From positions 1,658,380 through 1,722,379 of the forward strand of contig OZ025782.1 in NCBI GenBank assembly GCA_964019425.1: 64,000 nucleotides of DNA, in the 5' to 3' direction. This DNA comes from Flectonema sp. DT1601 (Eukaryota > Euglenozoa > Diplonemea > Diplonemida > Diplonemidae). The notes under the pieces were generated by a model. It saw only the letters and a list, made by a program, of their open reading frames with translations, was not told the DNA's origin and did not search any database. Shown here in pieces: positions 31,663 through 43,440 of the stretch (positions within the stretch are counted from its first letter, which is position 1; the number at the start of each line of letters is the position of its first letter). A program made the position numbers and the translations under genes.

Positions 31663-32114
31663 TATTGCTTTTCCCGCAACGGTTTTCTTTTTTGTACCTA
31701 CAAACTCATTATTCGGTAGAACGAGAATAAAAGTGGCGTAACTAACCTATTCCCGTATTAGGGTTTTATACGGTGGCCCACAAACAAAACAAGAGTGAAC
31801 AAAAGTAAAAAAACAAAGTTGGCCGATTCTTTTTTTTTTTTTTAAATTGCGTCTTACCATTGAGAAACGAATTACATGTGGGAGTGAAAAAAAACAAAAA
31901 AAAGGGGGTGGGGAAAAAAAAAAAAAAAAAAAAAAAGCATAAATTAAATCTTTTCGTATCGTGCTGAGATAATGTTGCTGCGACAGCACAGAGTTTCAAC
32001 CGGTTGTGTGGTATCAAATGACTGATATCCCGTAAGCTTCCCATGATTTACGAGTGTTAGGATTTTCTCAAATAAAAAATAAATAAATAAAAAATAAACC
32101 AGCTGATTTCCATC

Positions 32115-32146
<32 letters not shown>

Positions 32147-32794
32147 TGACCCGCTTGTGTATAAGGGTTTATATTTTAAGTTAATGTTGCTTCGTAGCTC
32201 TATGGAGGTAATGTTGTATCAGTGATGCACAATATGTGATGCAATAGACTTTCTTATCTATCTATCTACATAATTATTAATAGCTACGAGTGATCCAACG
32301 GCAAAATGCAGTGTCATTATTTAACGTCTATTTTTTCTTCTTTCACCCCCCTCCCCTCCTCCTCTTTACTTTCGCTCATTGCTGTTTCGTGATTTCTCTT
32401 ACAATGCATATTAGAAGAAGCAATCTTTTTGTTCATAACACAGAATAAGAGTTACCTGTAGCTATCCTTATTTGTATGGGTGGTAAAGTGTTTCTTTGTT
32501 GATCCGATCGTTTTTATCTATTTGTTTTATCACAGCTTCACTATTATTATGAACAAACAAGTTCCTATCAATTCTTATTTCTCATCTCGAAGACATGTTT
32601 TTACGAACGAAAGAGAATTGTGGCAGCGAAACGTTAACACCCTTTTACTTTATATAGGCTTGTTTTCGGTTGTGCACAAACAAAAGCAAAGTTTAAGGAT
32701 TAATTACTGAGGTCGATTGCATTTTTTTTTTTTTTTTTTTTAAAGTTATCTCCTACCGAACAGACCTCTGACAATAGAAAACTGCAATGCAGTT
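28061..32794. other. second gene desert, T/A tracts and microsatellites
   Basis: 4.7 kb with no supportable gene, RNA gene or transposon. It holds several TnAn blocks (28243-28265, 28347-28371, 28607-28625), long A tracts (about 28730, 31543, 31917, 32116), a CAA run near 29409-29433 and AAAAT repeats at 29577-29609. The open frames here encode mostly Phe or Lys runs. A distant promoter or transcription start for the downstream cluster could lie here but cannot be recognised. Confidence 0.55.
29577..29609. repeat. (AAAAT)n microsatellite
   Basis: About six perfect AAAAT units in a row. Shorter arrays of the same unit occur near 31126 and 53126. Confidence 0.8.
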
Positions 32795-35700
32795 ATGGAA
32801 ACAGCCGCTACAGCAGATGCAGAGGAGGAGAGACTATTCCTCACTGCTGGGATAACCGAACGTGAAAGCGCAAAGGAATTAGCGAGACTTCGACATAGTG
32901 GACCTCTTGACAGGCTTCTAGGGGTTGATAAGTTCTGGACTGAAAAAGTTTTGTTATTTGTGCTCTGGCTTCAGGACTTCGCTCTGATATGGATGTTCCC
33001 TTCGATGATGTGGCCATGGCACTTTTGGGGAAAAAGTCACATCGTTATGTGGAGTCTGTTAGATTTCCACACAAGACGAACTCAAATGAAATCGTGTGAT
33101 AGTTGTTCACCATGGCCTGACTGCTCTCCCTCTGGGTGTGCTCCTACTCTTGACGTATTTGGTGCTGGTGCTCCCTCCGACATAACGAATTCTATAATTA
33201 TATCATGTGGTGTTGCTTTCTTTTTATCATGGTTGTTCATTAATAACGCTCCTGACATGGGATTGATAAGCCCAGCTCTTGCTCGTAACCTTGAAAGGGT
33301 ATTATATCCGTGGGTGCTTTTCTTTTACACACCATTCTCACTTCGGGCTTTGTACGTTTTTTGTGATTATGATACTTTTGTAATTGAAAATTGGAAATGC
33401 ACACCAAACATTATGTCGGTACCATGGTTTTTTGTTAGTTGTATTTACAGCTTGGGTCTTCCTTATGTTATAGTTAAGAGAGTTGCTAGGCAACAATTGT
33501 TTAGGTCAGGTCTTCGACATGAAACGTACATGAGAACAAGAGAATTGGAATACAAACTGGGATTGAGTACAGCATATCGTGATAAAAAACTTTGGATTAT
33601 GTCGTCATTCACGGGATTTGGTTGTTATTCTGGTGCTTGGTTTGCAATTCAAAAAATAATAATCATCCTACTTACCTATTTATGTACAACTGGTCTTCGA
33701 ACGAGTGACTCGTTTAGATACTTTGCTGCTGGAGCAGTTGCAGTTCTGTTTGGTATCCAGTCGTTGTTTTTGATATTCGTAGTAAGAGCTTACAGAGTAA
33801 TAACATCGCACTGGACGCATACGTTGTTTGTTGTAGCATCAGCGTTTAATGCTTGGATTGGTTTCCTACAGGCTACTGGAGCTCGTCTGCTCTCTGATAA
33901 AGATTTGCGTGTGCTCCTATCAGCCTTTAACTTATCAATCGTATCGGTGTTCTTTATATCATTGCTCATAACATTCATACTCGTTCATGACTTTATTCCT
34001 CAACGAGGAACTGCAACAAACAGAGAAGTATCAAAATTTAAAAAAGTTGTTTCTAAAGTCAGGGTTTCAGAAGAAAATTTAATGCACATGCATCTCGGTA
34101 AATCATTAAAGATACTTATACTATATAGATGGAAGAACAAAGTATTGCAAACAAGGCGACAGACTGCTAATAATGTTGGAGTTCCTAAAGTGGGAAATAA
34201 GAAAGTAACGATGAGAATGGAAATTCAATATTATGAAGAAGAAGATTTTTGTTCAGACTTAGCTCTCTTTGGGGGTTTGATGATCTCCGTAGACGACATT
34301 GCAGTGACTGTTGTCTCATCAAATGAGGATACCAACACAACAGTGTTGGACGTTCGGATTCAAAGGCTACTTGATAACAACCTCATAACTGAATTTATCA
34401 ACAGATGCAATCAACCAGGAGACTTAATGAAAGAGTCGTTAAATGTTATATCTGTTGAACTTGTTCCTTACGATGTTGTTACGGTTTCTATCCCTCTGAG
34501 TGTTGTAAGAACTCATTTTAATACGATGTTCATATTCAGCACATCATCGGATGGAAAGAGCATCTCTAGAATAAATAAAACAGTCAACGACTATGAAGAG
34601 TTGTCAATCCTTAATGAGTATGTTCATAAAACTGTTTTGACTGTAAATGGAATTCAAAGAGATAGCCAAGAGGAGTTACATGAAATAATACAATGCAATG
34701 ACTATGGAGATGATGATGAGATTATATTGGCGTTTGACAAGGGAGAAGTTCCTGATGATGTCTTCGACCAGAATGACTTCTTACAAGAAACACCTGAAAC
34801 AGCACCAACATCATTCCCTCAACGGAAAGGAAGTACAAACTACGAACTTAGCATCCTGCAAGCATTACTTAGTAGGTCTGATGAGCTAACTGATGCTGAG
34901 CTCTTTTCACCCGTTGATAGTGAGGAACAGATTTTTAAACCAGTCTTGTCATACTTTCTCAAACTTAATAGCAATGCGAGATACATGTGGCCGGTATCTC
35001 AGTCACTCGTGACAGAAATAAAACGAGAGAATGAAACCAACCACTTTCTAGACATATTACGTGAAGCGAACGGTATTCTAATGGAGGTCAGCTTCATGCA
35101 TGAAACACCAGAGTTAATCAGGATAGAATCACTCTTATTTCACATAAGACGAGTGACTAGATGCCTCAAAGCGTGTACTGAACTTCGAGTTGCTCATCAT
35201 TTGAACGCTATTCATCCACTTGCACCAACTTTCGAATCTGTTTTAGACGAACTAGTCTACGAATTCCGTTCAAATAAAGGAAAATCTCTCGCAATTGGAA
35301 GGAGAGCCAGCAAACTTCCAATCGTATCGGCGTTTTTACATCACAGAATGAATGAAAGACAGCATATATTTATTCTTGTTAAACCTATCATGTTAAAAGT
35401 ATTGTTTAAATTATTAGTACTAAGAATGTTTATAGAATTGGTTGGAGGTAAAAAAGAACTTTTACCGGAGGTGAGACCATCACCAACGGTTGAGATCGAT
35501 CACAGATCATTCCCGGATACTTTTGAGAAGACTGATAGAAGAACACACAGTGAGACTCGAGGTAGTCGTGTGGGATTCCAGGAACTATCGTCTCACCAGT
35601 CTGTCTTTACTTTCATCTCACCTATTGAATTAGAAGAAGACGAGTCTCTTCACAGACTTCAGCTTGCTAATGAAGAAACAATCAAGCGAAAAGAAATCAC

Positions 35701-37078
35701 ACAAGGGCTTCAGGTCTGGATCACAAGATGGAAACAAGAACAACTCCAACATCAGGCAGAGCAATTAAAGATTCAACAAACAGTATTTAGTGAGGAATCG
35801 TTTGCGAGAAGTAAGATTTTGAGGGAGGAGAAGATGGCATGGAAAGCTTGGGTTGAGCTCTCAGAAGATTTGATGAAAAATGTACGAGAAATAATTAAGC
35901 ATCACAAACAACACCTCATCGTCTTCGAAGCTGAATCAGCTTCAAGAACAGAAGTTATGAATTATCAACTATCAGATCATCTGATAGTTCAGACCCAACT
36001 TGATGCCAGCATGTCTCGCCTTCTCGATAACGAAACAGAAAAACAAAAACTACTCGAAATGCAGGCAGCCATGAAAGCTCGAAAAGAACAACAGACGGCT
36101 AATGAACTCGAACGTAAACAACAATCGAAATTAAAACGTCTGGGACTGGTGAAGCTACTCAACTCTTGGAAGGAAAAGTATAAAAAAGAACACGGACAAT
36201 ACCCAACAAAGAAAGTTCTCGCTAGTACCCCAGACATATCAGATGTGTACAACGAGTACTTATCGATTCCAAAGGATGGCAGTCCTGCTCCTGTGGAACC
36301 CCTGTCTGTGTCTTCATCACAGATAACACCATCACCACTACCAACGCCGTTAATAGGTGTTCAGTTATCACCTGATAAGGAACCAGGGTTACTTGGAAAT
36401 ACTCCTCCAGAAAAACTACCTCAAAAGGAACGCGATCCCGTAAAAACTCGCAAGGCAGAACTCGTTAAAATCCTGAACGCTTGGAAGCTCAGGTATGTAT
36501 TATTCACATCGGATTGTTTTTATCAGTTTTTTTTTTTTTTTTCCACAAAACTTTTTTTTCCTCCTTCAAAAACAAAACAATCAACAACAGCTATTCTGAG
36601 AAACACGGCAGGGAAGTTACTAAAAAAATATTAAAAACCGACTCGTCAATCAGCGAAGTGTACGCAGAGTACCTTCAGATAGTCCAGGTGTGTAATAAGA
36701 CATGACCTTATAAAATAATCAGATCACATTACGTAAATAACAACAAAACAGGCTGGTAAGAGGGGAACTTCACCTGTCCCTTCTGACGTAGAACGAAATG
36801 ATGAAATCGTTGATGAAGCAGCTTTGAAATCAATGACGTTGTCAGAATTAAAGAAATTTGTTAAAGAACAAAATAAAAGACTATCTGAATGGAAAACAGC
36901 CTTCTCCGAAAAACATGGAAAGGCTCCAACAAAGAGCGACCTGCGTCAGTCAAAAGACATAGTCGGTACTTACGATACGTATCTCTTAGCAAATCCAATA
37001 CTAAAAGCGCGTAAGACTGAAACTTCAATAGAAAAAGATCAACCGACTGCTGAACAGAGCGAACCGACGACAATCTAA
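32795..37078 (+). CDS. eight-pass membrane protein with three Sld2-like C-terminal repeats
   Basis: Three exons (32795-36492, 36591-36687, 36752-37078), with introns of 98 and 64 bp, give 1373 residues. Eight hydrophobic segments fall at about 51-75, 131-152, 168-190, 205-228, 279-300, 308-333, 341-361 and 374-400, with a Cys-rich loop (CDSCSPWPDC) between the first two. The remaining 970 residues are cytosolic-looking, acidic then coiled coil (about 980-1110). Near the end, three copies of a 40-45-residue unit occur at about 1120-1160, 1222-1265 and 1300-1340, each with W, HG, TK, a central I and YxxYL. The pattern resembles the N-terminal Sld2/RecQ4 helical motif. No family is recognised for the membrane part. 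The first intron falls inside repeat 2. Confidence 0.82.
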
Positions 37079-37581
37079 CAGCCGAAAGGTAAGCTACGAC
37101 CGTAGCACCAAACATGTACTTTATTACTTACTACAAATCTGTTTCTTTACGATATCTTCCTTTATTGTTTTACATGAAAGTCTACCCATTCCTGTGGTGT
37201 AGTACTTCAAAAAAAATAATCAAATATTTTTGTTTTAAAGAGAGAAATAGATTTACCAAAACAGCCTCAAAAAATCAACTGGGTGACAGTTGCTGCCAGT
37301 TCGTTGTATTATATTGTGGTGTTTTCATAAGTTTCTTTTTTTTTTTTCTTTTTTCTCTTTTGATGGACTCCAACGTCTGTTTAAAAAGCTTGCTTCTGGG
37401 ATTGAAAAATAACTACAAGCAATATTGCGTTTGTTCTTGTCATGTGAGGTATTGATGGGTTTCATTTCTTTACTTTTTAAAACAGCAAATACAGAAGACT
37501 ATCGCATTCGAAAGAAGAATAGACCACGTTATAGCCTAATACCACTTATCATGCATTGTTCTTTCATATCAGTTTTTGAAT
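37079..37581. other. intergenic
   Basis: T-rich with no gene. Acceptor-like AAAACAG (about 37486) and TTCATATCAG (about 37572) precede the TBC gene. An untranslated first exon between them is possible. Confidence 0.5.
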
Positions 37582-38952
37582 ATGTTCGATCCCAGTGGTA
37601 GAGTAGAACGATGGGCAGACATGTCTATGACTATAATGAGAACTAGTGAGTGGTCGTATGATGATTATTGGAGATTCGGAGCTTCTTATCAAAATGATAT
37701 GAATCAAATAAAATTAGACCTTCCTCGAACACCACTATCATCTTGGGGAAGTGGTGGCGCGACATCAACAGAGTTACGAGAGGCTCTTGGAGGAGTACTC
37801 CAAGCATGGGTAGGATATTCATGCAGAGAATGCAGTCATCTGCTACCATACGTTCAGGGAATGAGTTTAATTGCTGTGGTTCCAGTTTGCGTGTTTAGTG
37901 GAAATGCTGAGTATGCTTTTTGGATTTTTCACCTGATTATGACAAAAGTGTTATCTCCGGATTGCTTTGCTTCATCACCACCTCTCTCAGGACATCGTGC
38001 GGATACAACTCTATTGCAAGAAGTAGGTCGTAAAAAATTACCAAAATTATTACATATTCTCGGAGAAGTGGAATTCAATTCAACTATTGCTTTGTTATCT
38101 ACTAAATGGTTACTTCCGATATTTACGAACGCTCTACCGGAAGGATCGGTTTTGTCTTTGTGGGATTCTATTTTAAATACGGTGTTTGATGAAAACAGTA
38201 CTGGGCATTCCATCATAGCTACCGGTTTATCTAGTACTCCATTGTTTGTTTGGGCTATTGCTATATTACAGTCGGTTGAGAATTCAGTTCTGTCAGCTGT
38301 TGGTAGCTTGGATTCGGATATTCCTATGTCAGTTCAAGTAGCTGGAATCATAACAAAATCCTCTCGATCACTACCAAAAGGTTTCCAAGTATCATGGACT
38401 GATGTCCCTGGATTTAATGCTGAGGAATTAAGCATTCGGCATAGCGTTTTACGACGTTCTGAAATTCCTAAAAAAACAGGTCAGAAATGGTCTATAAGAA
38501 CTCTTTTAGCCCCGACAATAACAAGAAAAAAACCAAAAAAAACTGATGATCGCGGGATAGATGATGGAGAGGGGGATGCAATTGAACTGGTGTCCCCAGA
38601 AACTGCCCGAAAACAACGGCAAATACAGAAAGAGAAACCAGCTAAAAGGATACTACTTGGGGATGCACTCGATTCTGTTATAAAAACAGACAGCGTTGGG
38701 TCTATCAACGGAGAGGGTCCACTCACTAGACCCATCTGTAGTGATCTACTCTCATTCTTAACGACAACATCTCCACAGTCAACTTCATCTAATAAACATA
38801 TTCTTGATATGTTTGGTGATAGTCAAATAGTTTATAATCCAGACGATGTTAAATTACTACCAGTCGAACAAAATAAAACCCTTCCTCCTCCTCCTACTCG
38901 GAAAAAAGATGCTTTTCAATCGCTGTGGGAATCGACCGTTGGAGGAGTCTGA
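37582..38952 (+). CDS. TBC-domain RabGAP
   Basis: 456 residues. A TBC domain occupies about 35-270. The arginine-finger motif IKLDLPRT (I-x-x-D-x-x-R) and the glutamine-finger motif YVQGMS are both intact, so it should stimulate GTP hydrolysis by a Rab GTPase. WKWLL-like helices typical of the fold follow (STKWLLPIF, VLSLWDSIL). The C-terminal 190 residues are basic, Pro/Ser-rich and probably disordered. The N-terminus is short for a TBC protein, and the open frame extends a little upstream without an ATG. A missed upstream exon is possible. The Rab target is unknown. Confidence 0.85.
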   Translation: MFDPSGRVERWADMSMTIMRTSEWSYDDYWRFGASYQNDMNQIKLDLPRTPLSSWGSGGATSTELREALGGVLQAWVGYSCRECSHLLPYVQGMSLIAVVPVCVFSGNAEYAFWIFHLIMTKVLSPDCFASSPPLSGHRADTTLLQEVGRKKLPKLLHILGEVEFNSTIALLSTKWLLPIFTNALPEGSVLSLWDSILNTVFDENSTGHSIIATGLSSTPLFVWAIAILQSVENSVLSAVGSLDSDIPMSVQVAGIITKSSRSLPKGFQVSWTDVPGFNAEELSIRHSVLRRSEIPKKTGQKWSIRTLLAPTITRKKPKKTDDRGIDDGEGDAIELVSPETARKQRQIQKEKPAKRILLGDALDSVIKTDSVGSINGEGPLTRPICSDLLSFLTTTSPQSTSSNKHILDMFGDSQIVYNPDDVKLLPVEQNKTLPPPPTRKKDAFQSLWESTVGGV

Positions 38953-39546
38953 GGGGATGGGTGATGTTAGATAAATAATTTGTGTTATAGTTTTTTTTTT
39001 TCTTTCTTTTTTCCCCTTTCTGTGATTGATTGATGTTCCTTTCAAAGAACCAACTTTATCGAATCAAACCAATCAATGTTTTATGACCATGTGACTGAGG
39101 ATTTTTTTTGAATGAAAATCTCAAAAAATCCCAGGGTGGTGTGGTGTGGTGTGGTGTCATTAGCGCAGACGAGTTCATTGTTTCAAACTGTGTCCTGTTG
39201 AGACTTATTCAGGACAGGTTGAGCCATACTCACTGAAGTCTGACTTCATAGTCTTCCACCAGCGCATGTGGATGAGGAGTGTCTACATGCATTCTTATTT
39301 TCCCGTGTGCTGTATTATTTTATTCTTATCGGTTTCTTCATTGTACGATATCGGCACTTTCAATCTGCCTTCAATCTACAAAAAAAAAAAAAACACACTG
39401 CTAATTATCTTTCTCTTACACATATACCAAGTCAATAATGTTAAGTAGTACGGAATGGCTATGCAGGAGCCTACCTGAGGTGGTCTGTATGTCTAACAGG
39501 GATCAATTTGTTAGTTTTATCTCATTACAGGTATCTTGAATAGATC
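38953..39546. other. intergenic with a GGTGT repeat
   Basis: Contains a perfect GGTGT x4 microsatellite at about 39138-39157 and a short A tract. CTCATTACAG at about 39531 is a candidate acceptor for the next gene. No gene seen. Confidence 0.6.
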
Positions 39547-40968
39547 ATGAGTTTCAACGTACTAATTCCTGTTGGTGTTAAAGACGTTCCACAATCTATA
39601 GAAGGAATTAAAAGTATCAGAAAATGACTTCCCGAAGCTGGAGAAATCGCAATCATACTCGCTGATGGAGGAGATGAAAAGATGATAGTGGCCGACAGAG
39701 TAATACGTGATTCTGAAATATTGAAAAAAATCAGCAACGACGTTAACTGGGATCAGTATAGTGGATGGCTTAAGCAACAATTAATAAAGATTTACTCTCC
39801 TATATACGAGTCAAAGGGATATCAGTACACTCTAATATGTGATGCTGATGTGGTATGGTTACGGGAGACGTTGTTCTTTACAGATCATGTTCACCCTAAA
39901 ATACTATTGTCAAGGGGTGGTGGGTTCGATAAATTAACATATCGAAACTTTCCATCTTATTTATTAGGAGATGATGTTTTTTTGTTAAAGACATCTGGTG
40001 TAGCGCATCACACTATGGTTCATATCCCCACAGTAGTGGACCTAATAAAGAGTGTTGAAGAACAACATGATACTTCATTTGTTGAGGCTTACTTAAATAG
40101 TAGATTCCGACAGTCAGAATACCAACTTTTATATTCTTATTTTCTAATAAATCGTAGAGATCGATTTCTCATAGGTGATAGGCCATTTGTTGTAAGTGGA
40201 AACTGCTCCCTTTACATGTCGGCTAACATGTCTTTTTGTGTTTCACATCATCACTTTAGAGATTGTGGAGTTCGCTCTCATTGGGAAGATGAAAGTTTTT
40301 TATCAGGTAGTAGAGAGAGGGTTCCTAACGAGGGGGTTAATAATTTTTATAAACCAATATCAAAATGTGTGTGGAATACTTTGCAAGAGTGTGAACAACT
40401 TTCCGATCGATGTGATTATTTAAGTTTCACGTCTGACTTGGGTGATGTCATGCGAATCTGTCGTCAAATTCGCATCACAAATATCCGACATGGTCTACCT
40501 TCAAGCTGCTATTCACCTGCCACAACCACAGTCTTATTCGGAGTTGCTGTCGCAGAGCAATTACTATTTCTTCTACTCCCTATTGCTTGTTATGTTCGTT
40601 TTGGTTATTCTGCATTAATCAAGAGTCATATAGTTCTGTACTCTTTACTAACTTTATTCCTGTTTCTGAATTCACTGGGTACACTACTTATATTACAGCC
40701 TCCGTTGTTTATCTACACATTGCTTACTGCTGCTGTCTCTCACGTTGTAGTTGGTTTAGGTCAGGTAGTTAGGCGTAGATACATTAATGGGATGCTATCT
40801 GGTGGGTCATTTGTTATTGTAATGCAGTTTATAAGACCTTTGGTGTGTCAAGAACCACCTGATGATGAAAGATTATCTCTGATGTTGTTACTTCTTGCGA
40901 TTGTTGGATTAGAGTTTAAAAAATTAACAAACGCTCGTCGTTTGAAATTAAAGTCAATTTCATATTGA
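39547..40968 (+). CDS. DUF6492-like glycosyltransferase with C-terminal TM segments; one in-frame TGA
   Basis: The N-terminus MSFNVLIPVGVKDVPQ is a typical first strand of a GT-A fold. DADVVWL supplies the DxD metal site, and HHHFRD and FLIGDR blocks follow, as in DUF6492-type transferases. About four hydrophobic segments lie in the last 130 residues (for example VAVAEQLLFLLLPIACYV). The frame from ATG 39547 is interrupted by TGA at 39625-39627, after 26 codons, in a place where Trp would fit (IRK-x-LPEAG). The frame is then open for 447 codons. The first ATG after the stop (39682) would remove the first strands of the catalytic domain. It may be a young pseudogene, a base error, or a readthrough or selenocysteine codon. 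TGA is a normal terminator for this and other genes here. Confidence 0.7.
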
Positions 40969-41065
40969 GATTATTTTTTTATATCACAATTTGTGTACTT
41001 CATGAACAAGTTTTTTTTTTTAATTTATTTTTTTAACTTATAATTCTAACTACAGACGACACTGA

Positions 41066-43171
41066 ATGTCAAAAATAATATCATTCAGAACAACACAACT
41101 AAAACCATTCATAAACACTGATGAAGAGAATACCGATAACAATGAAGACGGTTGTCTTGAATCCAGAATGGGTCACAGCATTGTAAGAGCAACGAAAGAA
41201 GGACGACTTGTTATGTTTGGAGGTAGACGAACAATTGATAATAAACCAATACCAGAAGTTGTAGGCATAGACCTATCAAGAATATCCAATGGAAAGAGTG
41301 GCAGGTTTATTAAACTTAATATCGGTGATGAACATACTGAGATAAAAATTGGTGGGCAGATTGCAAGGTACAGTTATCACAGTCATACTATGAGTCATGT
41401 TGGGCAATCAGTTTATATTCAGGGGGGTTACGCGTCTTCAGCTGGTGATGATATACCGTTTTGGGATCAACATTTTTATCAAATAAAACTACACGGCTTA
41501 GAACTCATAAACAAATCATCACAACCTCCAACACGATCAAATGATCCACGTCGACGAGGTCACTCAACCATCACTTTCAACAACAATTTTTATATAATCG
41601 GAGGCTGGGGACCCCAAGCAGACTGGTGGCGTACTGATATAGATCGATTCTCGGTAGAGTCAGATTCTTGGTCGACAATTCAATGTAGATGTACTGAAGG
41701 ATCGATTCCAAATGTTGCATATCATTCAACTATTCTACTCCCTGCTAGTGGTGAAGTTGTTTTGTTTGGAGGTTATGTAGATGAATCAATGATGTTCAAA
41801 GACAGGATTTTAAAAAGTCAAACCAAACCAAAACCAACACCAACACCATTTAAAGTTGTTGGTCTCTATAACAACTCTCAAGTAGATCTTTTACAGACCA
41901 GTCCGTCAGATATTGCAAAGGGGAGATGGGGTGAAGCTGGTCAGGTTGTATTCTGTGGTAATGCTATCTCTGTATTAAATCTTAATCACATGAAATGGAC
42001 TCGAAAAATTGCCATTGGACACATTCCAGAACCAAGAGCCAATCACAGCGCTATTCTATTATCACCAAAACTAATGATCCTCTCAGGAGGAAGTTGCGGT
42101 AGTCATCTATACAACGACTGCTACATCCTTGATACAACACTCTGGATGTGGACAAAACTCGAGTGCAACTCCGTCATGCGACCAGTCGCTAATCACACAG
42201 CAACAATCATTCATGGTTTATATGTACTGTTGGGAGGAAAAACTACATCAGATGATAGCTCTATGTTCTGTGTCACTGCATTGGTAGCTGATATAATAGA
42301 GATATATAAACAACAAAAGAATAAAATAAAAATAGAAGCGTTGATGGGGACCATAACAAGCGTACAAATGGAGTCGGGAAGTCAACAATTCAATACAACA
42401 AAACCAGCTTCAAACGCTAATCAACAAGCCTGTACAAGTAGGTTACTCATCCCTAAGAAACCAACTCCAAAAGAGATTCAAATTGAAGAAGAAATGAACA
42501 AAATTTCAAAAGTACACAAAAAACTAGACACACCTGAGAGGGATGAGCTCATTGAAAGACTTTATGGTAGACTCGAGGCACACAGAGATGCTATCGCTAA
42601 TATGAGTAAACGAAAATATCTCCAACCTCTCTTTGAAACAAATATAAAAAGATCATCTGCTGAGATCACAAAAAGACTTCACGAGTACGGGGTTGCTCAT
42701 CAAACAGCAAATAAAGAATCGTTACTAAGAAAGTCGATATCGACATGGAAAGGAAATGGTCTTCAAGGACAATGGGTGACTGGTGATTACCAAGAAGTAG
42801 ATGAACGTCGAAAAAAGAATATTTCTAGGGCTAAGCATTCACCTCCAACGATAGCTGAACAAGATCATTTTGATGAGGTCAATCGACGTTTTTATGAAGA
42901 TCGAAAACCAACTTCTGATGTGTCCCGTCGCAAAGGCATCCAACTGTTCCAGAAATACAATCCACAGAAAGACCCAGCTCGCAAGTTTAAGAAATCTGAG
43001 ATTGAAAAATTAAACGAAAAATTCCATAACAAGGGTGTCGCGGACAAGGAAGCAGCGAAGGCGAACGCTTCCAACACGTACATCAAATGCAGACAATCAG
43101 TCTTTAAAAAACAAAGTCCGAAAGATTGGAATAAAACCGTTGAACGATTATATCAACAAAAACCAAAGTAA
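41066..43171 (+). CDS. kelch-repeat protein with RLY-motif tail
   Basis: A single exon of 701 residues. About six kelch blades fill residues 35-430, marked by double Gly: MFGGRRT, IQGGYAS, IIGGWGP, LFGGYVDE, LSGGSCG, LLGGKTT, with the typical HS and W positions (RRGHSTITF, RANHSAILL, VANHTATII). The tail from about 465 is charged and helical, with RLYGRLEAHRDA and VERLYQQKPK. Short RLY motifs like these recur in many flagellate cytoskeletal proteins and also occur in the gene at 47461. A scaffold of the flagellum or cortex is a reasonable guess. TACAG lies 10 nt before the ATG. Confidence 0.82.
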   Translation: MSKIISFRTTQLKPFINTDEENTDNNEDGCLESRMGHSIVRATKEGRLVMFGGRRTIDNKPIPEVVGIDLSRISNGKSGRFIKLNIGDEHTEIKIGGQIARYSYHSHTMSHVGQSVYIQGGYASSAGDDIPFWDQHFYQIKLHGLELINKSSQPPTRSNDPRRRGHSTITFNNNFYIIGGWGPQADWWRTDIDRFSVESDSWSTIQCRCTEGSIPNVAYHSTILLPASGEVVLFGGYVDESMMFKDRILKSQTKPKPTPTPFKVVGLYNNSQVDLLQTSPSDIAKGRWGEAGQVVFCGNAISVLNLNHMKWTRKIAIGHIPEPRANHSAILLSPKLMILSGGSCGSHLYNDCYILDTTLWMWTKLECNSVMRPVANHTATIIHGLYVLLGGKTTSDDSSMFCVTALVADIIEIYKQQKNKIKIEALMGTITSVQMESGSQQFNTTKPASNANQQACTSRLLIPKKPTPKEIQIEEEMNKISKVHKKLDTPERDELIERLYGRLEAHRDAIANMSKRKYLQPLFETNIKRSSAEITKRLHEYGVAHQTANKESLLRKSISTWKGNGLQGQWVTGDYQEVDERRKKNISRAKHSPPTIAEQDHFDEVNRRFYEDRKPTSDVSRRKGIQLFQKYNPQKDPARKFKKSEIEKLNEKFHNKGVADKEAAKANASNTYIKCRQSVFKKQSPKDWNKTVERLYQQKPK

Positions 43172-43440
43172 ACAACCGCAGACCACAATCGATATACCGT
43201 GAAAGACCTCCCCCAGGTGGTCACATTTACACGATTACCCGCTTTACAGCGATTTAGTTCTTTTTAAGTCTCTCTTATTTCTTCCGTCTTGCATAACTTA
43301 TTGTTATTACTTTTTCACAGAAAATTCACAGAAAAAAATAGAATAAAATGAATGACTACGATACTTTAATTAATTACTTTTCACCGCGTTCCTTAACTTT
43401 TTTAAATTCCCTTTCAGAATGTAACGAAGAAATATAAAAC

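Noticed and set aside
39682-40968. Starting the glycosyltransferase at ATG 39682 as an intact shorter gene
   Set aside because: It would lose MSFNVLIPVGVKDVP, which matches the first strand of the catalytic fold; the interrupted longer frame is the better description.
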